Assembly: GCA_023398105.1 (NCBI GenBank)
Contig: JAEWST010000105.1
Coordinates: forward strand, 8,785 to 72,784
DNA length: 64,000 bases
Source of the DNA: Bacillota bacterium
GTDB taxonomy: Bacteria > Bacillota > Clostridia > Acetivibrionales > DSM-1351
Direction of reading: 5' to 3'
Every line of letters starts with the position of its first letter. Within the stretch, counting starts at the first letter, position 1. The notes under the pieces were generated by a model. The model saw only the letters and a program-made list of their open reading frames with translations. It did no database searches and was not told the origin of the DNA. Both the position numbers and the translations under genes were made by a program. Shown in pieces: positions 7,666-16,757 of the stretch.

Positions 7666-8829
7666 ATGCAAGTAATTGAAAGAGCTTATAGTGATGCATT
7701 AAAGCTTACTATGGAAATAATTAATCTTTATCCCATATACAATAGTAAGAGCCAAAAAGAAGCACAAAAGGTTTTAGGTGAATACTTAAGATTAAATGGT
7801 TGGAATGTTTTTTTTGATGATTTTTATTATTCCCAGATTAGTGATTATGATTTTGTGAGAAATCCCTGGGAATATGATGACTACTATGATAACTATCAAT
7901 CTTTAATAAAACATAACCTTTACGCTGTTTTAGATTCAGGCTTGGAAGGACCAACAATTTTACTGAATGGACACATTGATATAGATATAATTGATAAAAG
8001 TGATAAGATGAAAAGCTATACAAGGGCTAGCATGACTGAAGAGGGATGTTTGTTAGGGAGGGGATCGACCGACATGCTTTTCGGGTTAAGCTCCTTATCT
8101 GTTGTCAAAAACTTTCTTTTAGGTAAAGAGTGGAAGGGAAAGATAATATTTACCTCAGTTGTTGATGAAGAAATTGGAGGCAACGGTTCTATAAGGGCTT
8201 GCCAATGGCTTAAGGAAAGAGGTTATTTTAATGATATTAGCAACACATTGTGTATAATAGCCGAGCCTACGAATAACCTGATATGCAATCAAAGTATGGG
8301 CTTTTTACCTTTTAATATTTATATAAGGTCAGATTCTGTGCACATGAATGCTCAAAGCAAAGCTAACTCAATTGAAAGGCTTGTATCAATAATAAACCAG
8401 ATTGACTCTGCAAAAAAAAGATATACAGGGTTAAATTTAAATATTGGAATTCTGACGGGGGGAGAGGATCCATCGTTACCTATATCAAAACTGGAGATAA
8501 GGGGAGTTATTGCAATGACTCCTGAAACAACATTGGATGAAATTAAATTATTAATGACAGATATTTGTGAGGATTGTGAGATAGTATTCCCTAATTTGCA
8601 AATTGAGCCTTATCGCTGTGCTGATAATGGGTTGAAGTCATATAATAATTTGTTCAAAAGTGCATGTGATGCTCCTGTTTTTGGCAGATTTGAAATTCCA
8701 ACTATTATTTGGGGACCAGGAAGCCTATGCCAGGCTCATACTTATGACGAATTTATTAGCCTTAATGAGTGTAAAGCTTATATAAGAGATCTATACAGTT
8801 ACATAACAGATTTAGTAGAGGGAAAATGA
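7666..8829 (+). CDS. M20-family metallo-amidohydrolase (ArgE/DapE/CPG2-like)
   Basis: 387 residues. Dinuclear zinc hydrolase motifs are all present: 'NGHID' (His103, Asp105), the bridging Asp136 in 'GRGSTDM', the catalytic Glu pair 168-169 in 'VVDEEIGG', Glu in 'AEPTN' (about 200) and a late His in 'CQAHTYDEFISL'. Such enzymes remove N-acyl groups or cleave peptide-like amides. An inserted Asp/Tyr-rich stretch at about 55-80 is unusual. The stop TGA abuts the next ATG with no gap, so it is translationally coupled to a DegT-type aminotransferase. Together they could deacylate and transaminate a sugar or amino acid derivative. A GGGGTGAGG RBS supports the start. Confidence 0.85.
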   Translation: MQVIERAYSDALKLTMEIINLYPIYNSKSQKEAQKVLGEYLRLNGWNVFFDDFYYSQISDYDFVRNPWEYDDYYDNYQSLIKHNLYAVLDSGLEGPTILLNGHIDIDIIDKSDKMKSYTRASMTEEGCLLGRGSTDMLFGLSSLSVVKNFLLGKEWKGKIIFTSVVDEEIGGNGSIRACQWLKERGYFNDISNTLCIIAEPTNNLICNQSMGFLPFNIYIRSDSVHMNAQSKANSIERLVSIINQIDSAKKRYTGLNLNIGILTGGEDPSLPISKLEIRGVIAMTPETTLDEIKLLMTDICEDCEIVFPNLQIEPYRCADNGLKSYNNLFKSACDAPVFGRFEIPTIIWGPGSLCQAHTYDEFISLNECKAYIRDLYSYITDLVEGK

Positions 8830-10089
8830 ATGGATTCAAGATTTTACAGACCTCCAAATATTAAGTTTCCTTTATATGCTTTGGACTATAAATCACATTT
8901 GTTTATCAAATACTCACTTTCCTTTTCTAAATTAGATAATGTCCAAAGGACATTGACTCAGAAAATAAGTGAAATATATGGTGTAGATGGTAACAACCTT
9001 CAATTATTTGATAGTGCTTCATCGTCAATTTTATATCTGTTGAATAAATTAAAGGAGCTCTATAACATCAAGAGTGTATATATACCAGCATTTTCTTGCA
9101 TGGATTTGGCTGATGCTGTTATAGCAAGCGGTTGCAAATTGCAGGTGTATGATATTGATGAAGAGTTTATGCCTTTAAGAAGCTTTTTGGAAGGCATAAA
9201 ATTTAAGAAAGAGTGTGTATTAATAATACCTTCCTATTTCGGGACGTGCAAGCTTGGCGACGAACTGATGGAGCTTCTTGAGCAAATAGAAATGCCCATA
9301 ATATTTGATGATGCTCAGGTTTTTCCAATGCCCCCCTTAATATCAGGAAACTATAAAAAACCATGGTTTTCTGTGATTTCCTTTGGAAAGGGAAAGCCTG
9401 TTTCTGCACTTGGAGGAGGGGCACTTATAAGTAATACCAGTGATAGTAATTTGAATATTAAAATTTTTTCTGATAACGGATTTATAAATAATTCAAGTTG
9501 GGTTAAAGATATTCTGTCACATGTAAACAGGGCAGTTAAGAATGCATTTAAAAATTTTATAGGCTTGTCCAATACAAAACTTTTTGTAAATAAAAGAATT
9601 AAAATATTTGATACTTTAGAAGAACTAGTTTATGCAAAAAATTATCAAGGTTTTACTCCACAGAGTATTAATAAACTGCAAATAGTATTTGCACTTAAAA
9701 GGTTCTACTTTTTAAAAAAAACAGTAAAAAGAAGATGCTTGATTAATGAATATGTTGCACAATTAGCTGGAACTCGTAAGGAATTTAAATACATAAAAAA
9801 ACAGTTATCTGATATGAATTTCATACCACTTTGCATTGAAAATGAAGATAGGTATAAGCTGTTAAAAACTTTAGGTGGATATGGAATACAATGTACCATT
9901 TTTTATTATCCGCTGCACCTAATACCTTTTTATTCAAAAAAGTATGATTTGCAAGAATGCCCAAATTCAGAGGGTATATTTGGTAGTATTGTTATAATTC
10001 CTTATAATCTGGATTATTCCAATAAGAAGATTGTTAAAATGCTAAACTTGGTAGATAAATCACTAAGGGAGCTTAAAAATGAACAGTAA
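8830..10089 (+). CDS. DegT/DnrJ/EryC1-type PLP aminotransferase
   Basis: 419 residues of the sugar-aminotransferase fold. 'FDSASSSILYLL' (60-71) corresponds to the phosphate-binding segment, 'VYIPAFSCMDLADAVIASG' to the 'vPaft' region, 'IIFDDAQVFP' (158-166) supplies the Asp that contacts the pyridine nitrogen, and Lys189 in 'SFGKGKPVSALGGG' is the likely Schiff-base lysine. The motifs are diverged from ordinary DegT enzymes, so the substrate (nucleotide sugar or another keto compound) is uncertain. The start codon follows the M20 gene stop directly, and a small ORF overlaps its 3' end. Confidence 0.8.
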   Translation: MDSRFYRPPNIKFPLYALDYKSHLFIKYSLSFSKLDNVQRTLTQKISEIYGVDGNNLQLFDSASSSILYLLNKLKELYNIKSVYIPAFSCMDLADAVIASGCKLQVYDIDEEFMPLRSFLEGIKFKKECVLIIPSYFGTCKLGDELMELLEQIEMPIIFDDAQVFPMPPLISGNYKKPWFSVISFGKGKPVSALGGGALISNTSDSNLNIKIFSDNGFINNSSWVKDILSHVNRAVKNAFKNFIGLSNTKLFVNKRIKIFDTLEELVYAKNYQGFTPQSINKLQIVFALKRFYFLKKTVKRRCLINEYVAQLAGTRKEFKYIKKQLSDMNFIPLCIENEDRYKLLKTLGGYGIQCTIFYYPLHLIPFYSKKYDLQECPNSEGIFGSIVIIPYNLDYSNKKIVKMLNLVDKSLRELKNEQ

Positions 10090-10240
10090 CTCAAGTTATG
10101 AAATTAACTACTTCGGCTTTCATTCACAATGGTATAGAGAAATACTTGAGAAACATCTTTTCTTTAACAATGTTTTTTCTGAAATAGTAGTTATAGCTAT
10201 CAGCATTGGAAAGTTTAGAATGATTAATTTGCAAGTATAA
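10079..10240 (+). CDS. 53-codon ORF overlapping the aminotransferase end; perhaps a truncated gene
   Basis: ATG at 10079 overlaps the preceding stop by 11 bases and the ORF runs to TAA at 10240: 'MNSNSSYEINYFGFHSQWY' and 'EKHLFFNNVFSE' are its distinctive parts. The overlap is typical of translational coupling. The N-terminal segment looks like the opening of a larger enzyme, and the last third may be read-through of a deletion scar. No family recognised. Confidence 0.4.
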   Translation: MNSNSSYEINYFGFHSQWYREILEKHLFFNNVFSEIVVIAISIGKFRMINLQV

Positions 10241-10330
10241 CTATAAAAGAAGGGATGTGTAGCTAAAACATATTTAATAAAGCATTAAAGTACAAGAAAT
10301 AAAAAATACCTGAAAAGAATGGAGAATATC

Positions 10331-11509
10331 ATGTTTAGTTATTCATTTATTAATAATAACAAGGATTTTGAGATACTCGCTGCTAGTAAAAAAAGGATAG
10401 CAATCTACGGGACAGGTGAATATGCCTCTAATATACTAAAAAAGATTTCTGAACACGGTCTTAACATAGAGGGATTTATTGATTACGAGCTAGATCCAAA
10501 TAATAAGATTGGAACTATGTTCTGTGACCATAAGGTATACAACATAATTGATGTGGAAAGTGTTATTGATGTAATTCTAATAGGACACCCTGATAATGAA
10601 CTGATTTTAAGAAGGCTTTCTAGAGATATACATTTTAATAAAACGGTGATTAGTATACTTGAGGATGCATCAGGAACTGATGCGACAAATAATGATGATG
10701 TTAATAACAGTGGTATGTTTTATGTTGAAGATAGATTCATCATTTCAAGAAAATTTGCAGAGCAAGCAATCCTATCAGAAATTAATAAATTCAACATTGA
10801 TACAAGAGTAATTGAAGAAATATATGAAATTGTAAGACCTTATACATTTTGCGGTAAATATAGTGTGTATATGACAGCATTATCTGTTATCAATGCTATT
10901 AGAAAGAATCAAGAGGGTGTGTTTTTAGAACTCGGTGTTTACAAGGGCGGAAGTTCATTAACTGCTCTGCTGGTTCAGAAAATGCTTTTCGGCAAAGTTA
11001 TTATTCCTGTGTGGATGTTGGATTCCTTCAGATATTTTCCTGATGCAACCCAGGAGGATGGAGAATTATACGGTGTCGATATTAATCTGGACAAGTTTTA
11101 CCCCTCTGCAGGAAGCGAAATCTGTTACGTGAATGATGTTATAAAAACTATAGAATTCTTCGGATTTAAGGAAGGGGAATATGTTATAAGACAAGGGTGG
11201 TTTGAGGACACTTTACCAAGCGTTGTAGAAGAATTGAAAGATGTTGGAATATCGATTTTAAGGCTGGACAACGACTTGTACAAATCTACAGAACTGTGTC
11301 TTGATGTGATGATGCCAATAGTAATTGATAACGGAATAGTATTAATTGATGATTATCACTTTTATGCCGGATGTGCTTTGGCAATTCATGAATATCTGGG
11401 CAATAACAAATTATCCTACAGACTTTATAACATCAATGACTTGGCGTACTTTTATAAAACAAACGCCTCTGTCCTTATAGAAGAAAATTTAAGACTTTTA
11501 ATAATTTAA
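10331..11509 (+). CDS. TylF/MycF-type SAM-dependent O-methyltransferase with N-terminal Rossmann-like domain
   Basis: 392 residues from the ATG at 10331, which has GGAG six bases upstream; an ATG at 10319 lacks an RBS. Residues about 20-110 form a small nucleotide-binding-like domain ('IAIYGTGEYASNILKKI', 'GFID'). Residues about 150-385 are the macrocin-O-methyltransferase fold (PF05711): 'VFLELGVYKGGSS' for SAM, 'DSFRYFPD', 'QGWFEDTLP', and the metal-binding 'LRLDNDLYKST' and 'LIDDYHF'. TylF-type enzymes methylate sugar hydroxyls of natural products. It is separated by 90 bp from the previous small ORF and followed immediately by repeat copy C. Confidence 0.85.
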   Translation: MFSYSFINNNKDFEILAASKKRIAIYGTGEYASNILKKISEHGLNIEGFIDYELDPNNKIGTMFCDHKVYNIIDVESVIDVILIGHPDNELILRRLSRDIHFNKTVISILEDASGTDATNNDDVNNSGMFYVEDRFIISRKFAEQAILSEINKFNIDTRVIEEIYEIVRPYTFCGKYSVYMTALSVINAIRKNQEGVFLELGVYKGGSSLTALLVQKMLFGKVIIPVWMLDSFRYFPDATQEDGELYGVDINLDKFYPSAGSEICYVNDVIKTIEFFGFKEGEYVIRQGWFEDTLPSVVEELKDVGISILRLDNDLYKSTELCLDVMMPIVIDNGIVLIDDYHFYAGCALAIHEYLGNNKLSYRLYNINDLAYFYKTNASVLIEENLRLLII

Positions 11510-11510
11510 A

Positions 11511-11625
11511 TATAACGAGGCAAGAAAAGTCCCCCACTTCTATAAGTGGCGGGTACCACTTTGGTTATCAGGCGGTGAGAATATCTCCCGCCTCGATGAA
11601 ACGCCGCTGATGTAATGAAATTTTT
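11511..11625 (+). repeat. Dispersed palindromic repeat, copy C (full length)
   Basis: The most complete copy. The left module TATAACGAGGCAAG… has the hairpin CCACTT-CTAT-AAGTGG. The right module has GGCGG-T-GAGA-ATA-TCTC-C-CGCC, then CTCGATGAAACGCCGCTGAT and GTAATGAAATTTTT. It starts two bases after the methyltransferase stop codon. No open reading frame lies inside; the structure suggests an RNA hairpin pair or a short non-autonomous element. Confidence 0.85.
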
Positions 11626-11693
11626 CTACAATCGATAAATTTCATTTTGAATCTAGGCGTTATAACACTTAATTAATAAGGAGTGAAAAGCTA

Positions 11694-12818
11694 ATGCTGA
11701 ATTTTTCTGAACTTAAGACTCTTTCTTTTATTGATGATTTAATATATCAAAATGAGGAATGCTACAATTTGCCTGTAGATTATATCAATGAAATTCAGAC
11801 AAATTTGATTATAGAGTCTTTTAAATTTCATTATCACAGTTGTTCTATCTATAAGAAATATTGTGATGCTCTGGGGATTACGCCCAATGATATTGTAATG
11901 AGCCAGGACCTGTGCAAAATTCCACTCATACCGTCCATACTTTTTAAGGAGTACGATATTATGAGCTGTAGTCCTGATGAAATAGTAAAAACCTGTACAA
12001 GTTCTGGAACTAAAGGATCTATAAGTAAAATTTACAGGGATGAGGTTACTATGAACCGTTTTATGGGTTCAGTCCAATGCTGCATGGATCAGATGATGAA
12101 TTTGGATGATGCTTTCTGCATCAACCTTGGTCCATCAACTGAAGAGGCTGGCGACCTTTGGTTTTCATATGCAATGAGCCTTGTTGACATGATTTACCCC
12201 TCTGAATATTTTGTAGTTGATGATGTATTCTATCCAGAAAATGCTTATAAAAGGATTCTTGAGGAGAAAGACAAGTACGAGAATATTATCGTAATTGGTG
12301 CACCAATTATGATCCTTGAGTTTGTCAATTACTTAAAAAAGAATAATTTGAAAATTGAATCCTGTGAAAACTTTTATTTCCTTACTGCAGGCGGATGGAA
12401 AAGGTTTTCTGGACAAGAAATTCCAAAACCCGAGTTTATAGCCCTGATACAGGATTACTTTATCAATTCATCGGAAAAGTACTTCAGAGATATTCTGAAT
12501 ATGGTTGAATTAAACACCGTTCTTCCCGAGTGTGATGCTAAAATAAAGCATCTTCCTCCTTGGGTAAAAGTTTTTATACTTGATCCTATTACACTGAAAC
12601 CGCTCAAAGACGGGGAATATGGATTAATGGCGTACCTTGATCCTTCTACAACTAGCTTCCCGTGTTTCATACTTACAGATGATGTAGGCAGGATAGTGGT
12701 CTCGGGAGAATGTACCTGCGGACGCAAAGGACAGGGAATTGAGATACTAAGAAGAATAGGCAGGGTGGAATCAAGAGGATGTGCATTGAAGATTGATAAG
12801 CTTTATGCAACGGTTTAG
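11694..12818 (+). CDS. luxE: LuxE-like acyl-protein synthetase
   Basis: 374 residues of the LuxE family (PF04443), which activates a fatty acid with ATP and passes the acyl-AMP to a cysteine on itself and then to LuxC. 'TCTSSGTKGS' near residue 101 is the adenylate-forming P-loop-like motif, and 'ILFKEYDI' and 'LTAGGWKRFSG' are typical of the family. First of three genes equivalent to the luminous-bacteria fatty acid reductase set, here in the order E-D-C. Spacing to the next gene is about 20-40 bp, so probably one operon. The RBS AAGGAGTG precedes the ATG. No luciferase genes are nearby, so the aldehyde or acyl product must serve another purpose. Confidence 0.85.
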   Translation: MLNFSELKTLSFIDDLIYQNEECYNLPVDYINEIQTNLIIESFKFHYHSCSIYKKYCDALGITPNDIVMSQDLCKIPLIPSILFKEYDIMSCSPDEIVKTCTSSGTKGSISKIYRDEVTMNRFMGSVQCCMDQMMNLDDAFCINLGPSTEEAGDLWFSYAMSLVDMIYPSEYFVVDDVFYPENAYKRILEEKDKYENIIVIGAPIMILEFVNYLKKNNLKIESCENFYFLTAGGWKRFSGQEIPKPEFIALIQDYFINSSEKYFRDILNMVELNTVLPECDAKIKHLPPWVKVFILDPITLKPLKDGEYGLMAYLDPSTTSFPCFILTDDVGRIVVSGECTCGRKGQGIEILRRIGRVESRGCALKIDKLYATV

Positions 12819-12837
12819 TATATTTTCAATTCTATAA

Positions 12838-13776
12838 ATGAAAGGTGTGGTAACATTGATTAAAGAGTATAATGAAAAGATTTTCAACTTTAAAAATATA
12901 AATGGGAAAATGATTCATTCAGTATATGATTCTACTGCAAACAATAACCCATTGGTAATAATATGTCCACAGTACGAAAAAACAATTCGAACAAACTTAA
13001 GCCCAATGGTGTACCTCATTAACAATGGATTTAATGTATTCAGGTATGATAATACCTTTCACCGTGGTAACAGCGAGGGCGATTTTATGGTCTATACCTT
13101 GAGCAACGCCTATGATGATCTTATATCGGTCATGGATTTCATAGAAAATAACCCTGAAATCAATACAAGTAACGGCATTTGTCTTTTTGGTATCAGTATC
13201 TCAAGCCGCATATGCTATAGATTTCTTTCAAACTTCAGCAACAGGGTTGACATGTTTTTATCCTTGGTAGGTGTCGTCAATATGCAGTATACAATGAAAG
13301 GGATACTTGGCTTTGACCTGATTCATCAGTTTTTGACTGAAGAAGACAAGGTATTTGGGATTTGTAAGGTGTTGAGTTATCCAATAGATGTGGATAATTT
13401 CACAGTTGACTTGGTTAGAAACAATTATCATGACTTGGAAACCACTAAGATGGAAATTGACAAAATTAAAACTCCAGTAAGCCTTATTTTAGCAGAAAGT
13501 GATAAGTGGATAGATATTAATGAATACGATTATGCATTCTCAGGCAATAAAGGTATACTGAATGAAATTTACAAAATGCCAAATTCGGGGCATGAGCTTT
13601 ATAAAAATCCTGAGGCTGCAAGATATTCATTTATAGCAATGGTGCGAATACTTTACAGTTATTTCTATAAAAAAGAAATTAATGAGGAAACAATGGAAAA
13701 GCCTCAAATAACTGAAATAATTGCTAAGAACAAGCTTGAAAGAAACAGGGAAAGAGATTACCTATCTATAGTGTAA
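12838..13776 (+). CDS. luxD: LuxD-like acyl transferase (alpha/beta hydrolase)
   Basis: 312 residues. LuxD removes fatty acyl groups from ACP or CoA to supply the reductase. The nucleophile elbow is 'GISIS' (Ser120), close to the LuxD-specific A/G-x-S-x-S rather than the common GxSxG. Asp222 in 'AESDKW' and His252 in 'NSGHEL' complete a triad whose spacing parallels Vibrio LuxD (114/211/241). A C-terminal extension of about 35 polar residues is extra. The start may instead be the TTG at 12856, which has AAAGGTG at good spacing. It lies between luxE- and luxC-like genes. Confidence 0.8.
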   Translation: MKGVVTLIKEYNEKIFNFKNINGKMIHSVYDSTANNNPLVIICPQYEKTIRTNLSPMVYLINNGFNVFRYDNTFHRGNSEGDFMVYTLSNAYDDLISVMDFIENNPEINTSNGICLFGISISSRICYRFLSNFSNRVDMFLSLVGVVNMQYTMKGILGFDLIHQFLTEEDKVFGICKVLSYPIDVDNFTVDLVRNNYHDLETTKMEIDKIKTPVSLILAESDKWIDINEYDYAFSGNKGILNEIYKMPNSGHELYKNPEAARYSFIAMVRILYSYFYKKEINEETMEKPQITEIIAKNKLERNRERDYLSIV

Positions 13777-13818
13777 TGGTGGTTTTAATTTTAATAATTA
13801 CTGGATTTGGAGGTACGT

Positions 13819-15345
13819 ATGGAACAGGTTTATGATTTGCCATTAATGGTGTTAGGGGAAAAAATTTATATAACAGATAATACTGAGTTTGAAACTGTTA
13901 AATACGAAAGAGGTGTAACTGTACGGATACCTAAAACGACATTGGAACATGTGGAAAAAATAAAAAACTCAAATAACGATGAGTTAAAGAAGCTTAGTTT
14001 TGAACAAGTTACTGTGTTTTTGAGTAAAGTGGGACAATTATGGTCAAATCCAGACTATGAATTGAGAAAAAAGGCAATAGAACTAAGCAGTAAGTTGACT
14101 GGTTTTGATGAATGCTTCATCGCCAGAGACTTTGACATAATGGGGGATTATATTAGGCTTAGACCTGAGTTGTATGACCAGGTTGATACCGAATTGGGTA
14201 ACTACCTCTTGCTGGATGAATGGGTACTAAAGCACGAAAGCTACATCCATGCCGAACCAAGAGGCAAGGTATTGCATGTTTTGGTTGGAAATATTCCTAT
14301 TGCGAGTATCTACTCGATTATAAGAGGAATTCTTACAAAAAATATGAATATTGCAAAGCTGCCAACAAGAGATCTAGCTACATGCTTGTATTTCCTACTT
14401 TCTTTCATTGAAATAGATCCCAATCACCCCATTACACGTTCATTAAGTGCTTTATATTGGAAAAGAGGAAATAATGAAATAGAAGACAAGATGCTTTCTC
14501 AATCTGATGTTGTTTGTCTCTGGGGCGGCGAAGGGGCAGTAAAGGCTATCAAACCCAAGGTGCCTGCTGGAGTTGAGTTTATAGAATTTGGTCCCAAAAG
14601 AAGCTTGAGTATAATTGATCTTGATTTGGTAGATGAAAATGATATTGACAGAACGGCTTGTAGACTGGCTGGTGATATGTCTGTATACAATCAGGAGGCA
14701 TGTTTTTCAACTCAACTTGCATTTGTTATGGGAAATAAGGTTGATGAGTTTATTGAGAGCTTAAAAGGCTGGCTTGATAAAACAGTAAAAAGATGGCCTA
14801 CTGGTTTTTTGACCTTTGACAACAATGCGCATCTTTCTATTAATAAACTCAAGGAAACATTTTCTGGACATCAAGTTATTTCTTCTGAAGGTAATAAATG
14901 GTGTATTATCAAGTGTAACGATATTAACTACTTACCTGAGCATCCTTTAGGAAGGACAATTTATATTTATTGTATAGATGATATATCTCAGATGTATCAT
15001 TTCATAAACAGGGATGTTCAGACTATAGGTACATACCCTTGGTCTGTAGCCTTTAAACATAAAGATGATCTTGCCGAAAGAGGTGTAGACAGAATATGTG
15101 AATTGGGGCTACATGCTATACCTAGAATCGGGTGGGCACATGATTCCATGTTTCCTATGTCTAGGATGGTCAGATATATTAGTTTGGAATTGTCTCTTGA
15201 TACAAAAGGAAAGTACTATGAAGGTGATGCAGCTCATGATTTCATGTGTTTTGGGTATTATAGCAGTGAAGATGAAGTGAGACAATTGGTTAAGGACAAT
15301 ATGCTCCCAGCTGGCTTTATTCCAAAGCATATCATTGAAGAATAA
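13819..15345 (+). CDS. luxC: LuxC-like acyl-CoA/acyl-protein reductase
   Basis: 508 residues from the ATG at 13819 (GGAGGT five bases upstream; a TTG four codons earlier overlaps that site). It belongs to the LuxC family (PF05893), which reduces a thioester-bound acyl group to an aldehyde with NAD(P)H. The acyl-accepting Cys is in 'YNQEACFSTQ' at about residue 295. 'VLVGNIPIASIYSIIRG', 'NIAKLPTRD' and 'VVCLWGGEGAV' are nucleotide-binding and fold signatures shared with LuxC. It completes an E-D-C cassette; the reductase complex probably works on a medium or long acyl chain. Confidence 0.88.
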   Translation: MEQVYDLPLMVLGEKIYITDNTEFETVKYERGVTVRIPKTTLEHVEKIKNSNNDELKKLSFEQVTVFLSKVGQLWSNPDYELRKKAIELSSKLTGFDECFIARDFDIMGDYIRLRPELYDQVDTELGNYLLLDEWVLKHESYIHAEPRGKVLHVLVGNIPIASIYSIIRGILTKNMNIAKLPTRDLATCLYFLLSFIEIDPNHPITRSLSALYWKRGNNEIEDKMLSQSDVVCLWGGEGAVKAIKPKVPAGVEFIEFGPKRSLSIIDLDLVDENDIDRTACRLAGDMSVYNQEACFSTQLAFVMGNKVDEFIESLKGWLDKTVKRWPTGFLTFDNNAHLSINKLKETFSGHQVISSEGNKWCIIKCNDINYLPEHPLGRTIYIYCIDDISQMYHFINRDVQTIGTYPWSVAFKHKDDLAERGVDRICELGLHAIPRIGWAHDSMFPMSRMVRYISLELSLDTKGKYYEGDAAHDFMCFGYYSSEDEVRQLVKDNMLPAGFIPKHIIEE

Positions 15346-15413
15346 CATATTTAGTATGAATATTATAAGAAAAACAATTATTATATATTTAAATAATGAG
15401 GAGAGTGTATTTT

Positions 15414-16643
15414 ATGAGTCAAAAAACGGTTTCGATAATTACCAATAATGTTGAATGTGACCAACTAACCAGCTATTATTCAAAGATAGAGAAGTATTTT
15501 ATTGCAAATGGCTGGGAAGTTGTAAAAAGCTTTGATGCTGATTTGGCTGTCTTTGCTGCATGCGGAACAGTTGATTTTTTGCATGATGTAATAAAAGATG
15601 CATTAGCTGAGAGAATGGAGAAGAAAAAGACTTACAGTTCAACAATAATAATGGGTTGTCAGGCCATTACATATGAAAAAGAGTTTAATGAATTTTTCGA
15701 TGGAGAAATGATAAAATATGGTCAAGAAGACAAATTAGATAATCTAATAAACGCTAGTATTAAATTTAATGAAATAAAAACTTCCCATGTGTTCAATGCA
15801 CCTAACCAAAAAAGAAACAATGACACTAATAAGCTGTTCACTATTATTATATCAAGTGGATGCCTTAAGAAATGTACTTACTGTCAAATACACAGGGCAC
15901 ATGGATATATAAATAGCAAAAGTATAGAGGAGATAAAAAAAGAGTTCACGGTTGCATTACAAAATGGATACAAACACATTGTTTTAGCCGGAACTGATAC
16001 TTCTGTATATGGTTATGATATAAATACAAACATTCTGACTCTAATGGATAGTCTTCTTGAGATAGATGATTCTGTCAAATTATATGTTGATAACCTGAAC
16101 CCTATGCGATTAGCAGAATTCAAAGAAGGTTTATACAGACTTGCAAAAAGAAATGTATTTGATTATATACACATACCATTACAACATGTCAATAATGATG
16201 TATTGAAAAGAATGGGAAGAGTTGCTGATTTTGAAGAGGTATATGGAATTATAAAAGAATTAAAGGCAATTGCTCCAGATATTGTTCTGTTTACTGACGT
16301 AATTACTGGATTCCCTGGTGAGACAGAAGAACATTTTAATGATTTACTTGAGTTTGTGAAAAATGACAATTGTTTCTATCACAATTATATAAATGAGTAT
16401 TGTGAGGTTGAATCAGCACCATCGAGTAAAATGGATAATAAGATCGATAGTGATTTAAGAAGTGAAAGATGGCATAAGCTTTTACATGAGTTTGAATTAA
16501 GAAAACCTGTTATAAGTGAAAGTGCACAAAAGATTGTATCCCGTATAAAGCCAAGATATAATGTGCATGAGGAACTAGTAGATGAATCTCCAAAGCATTT
16601 TTATTTTTGTATGAACACATATGACTTAATAAATGAAGATTAA
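15414..16643 (+). CDS. MiaB/RimO-like radical SAM methylthiotransferase family protein without TRAM domain
   Basis: 409 residues starting at 15414, with GAGGAGAG eight bases upstream. The N-terminal UPF0004-like domain keeps three cysteines (Cys15, Cys50, Cys82), which bind the auxiliary Fe-S cluster in methylthiotransferases. The radical SAM triad is Cys150, Cys154 and Cys157 ('CLKKCTYC'). 'YIHIPLQH', 'MGRVADFEEV' and 'DVITGFPGET' are strong MiaB/RimO signatures. The C terminus lacks the RNA/protein-binding TRAM domain, so the target may be a small molecule or carrier-bound intermediate instead of tRNA or uS12. It follows luxC by 68 bp in the same direction and probably belongs to that pathway. 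Confidence 0.82.
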   Translation: MSQKTVSIITNNVECDQLTSYYSKIEKYFIANGWEVVKSFDADLAVFAACGTVDFLHDVIKDALAERMEKKKTYSSTIIMGCQAITYEKEFNEFFDGEMIKYGQEDKLDNLINASIKFNEIKTSHVFNAPNQKRNNDTNKLFTIIISSGCLKKCTYCQIHRAHGYINSKSIEEIKKEFTVALQNGYKHIVLAGTDTSVYGYDINTNILTLMDSLLEIDDSVKLYVDNLNPMRLAEFKEGLYRLAKRNVFDYIHIPLQHVNNDVLKRMGRVADFEEVYGIIKELKAIAPDIVLFTDVITGFPGETEEHFNDLLEFVKNDNCFYHNYINEYCEVESAPSSKMDNKIDSDLRSERWHKLLHEFELRKPVISESAQKIVSRIKPRYNVHEELVDESPKHFYFCMNTYDLINED

Positions 16644-16757
16644 GGTGTGATTTAACGTAAAGTTTGACTATCACTTAAAATATGAGTAAATCAAAGTTGT
16701 CATGTCAAACAATATGTACCGTAATTAGCTATAAACAACAAAACAAGGAGGTTTCCC

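Noticed and set aside
11694..15345. Bioluminescence operon
   Set aside because: luxE, luxD and luxC equivalents are present but no luxA or luxB-like gene exists in the window, and the host appears to be an anaerobe.
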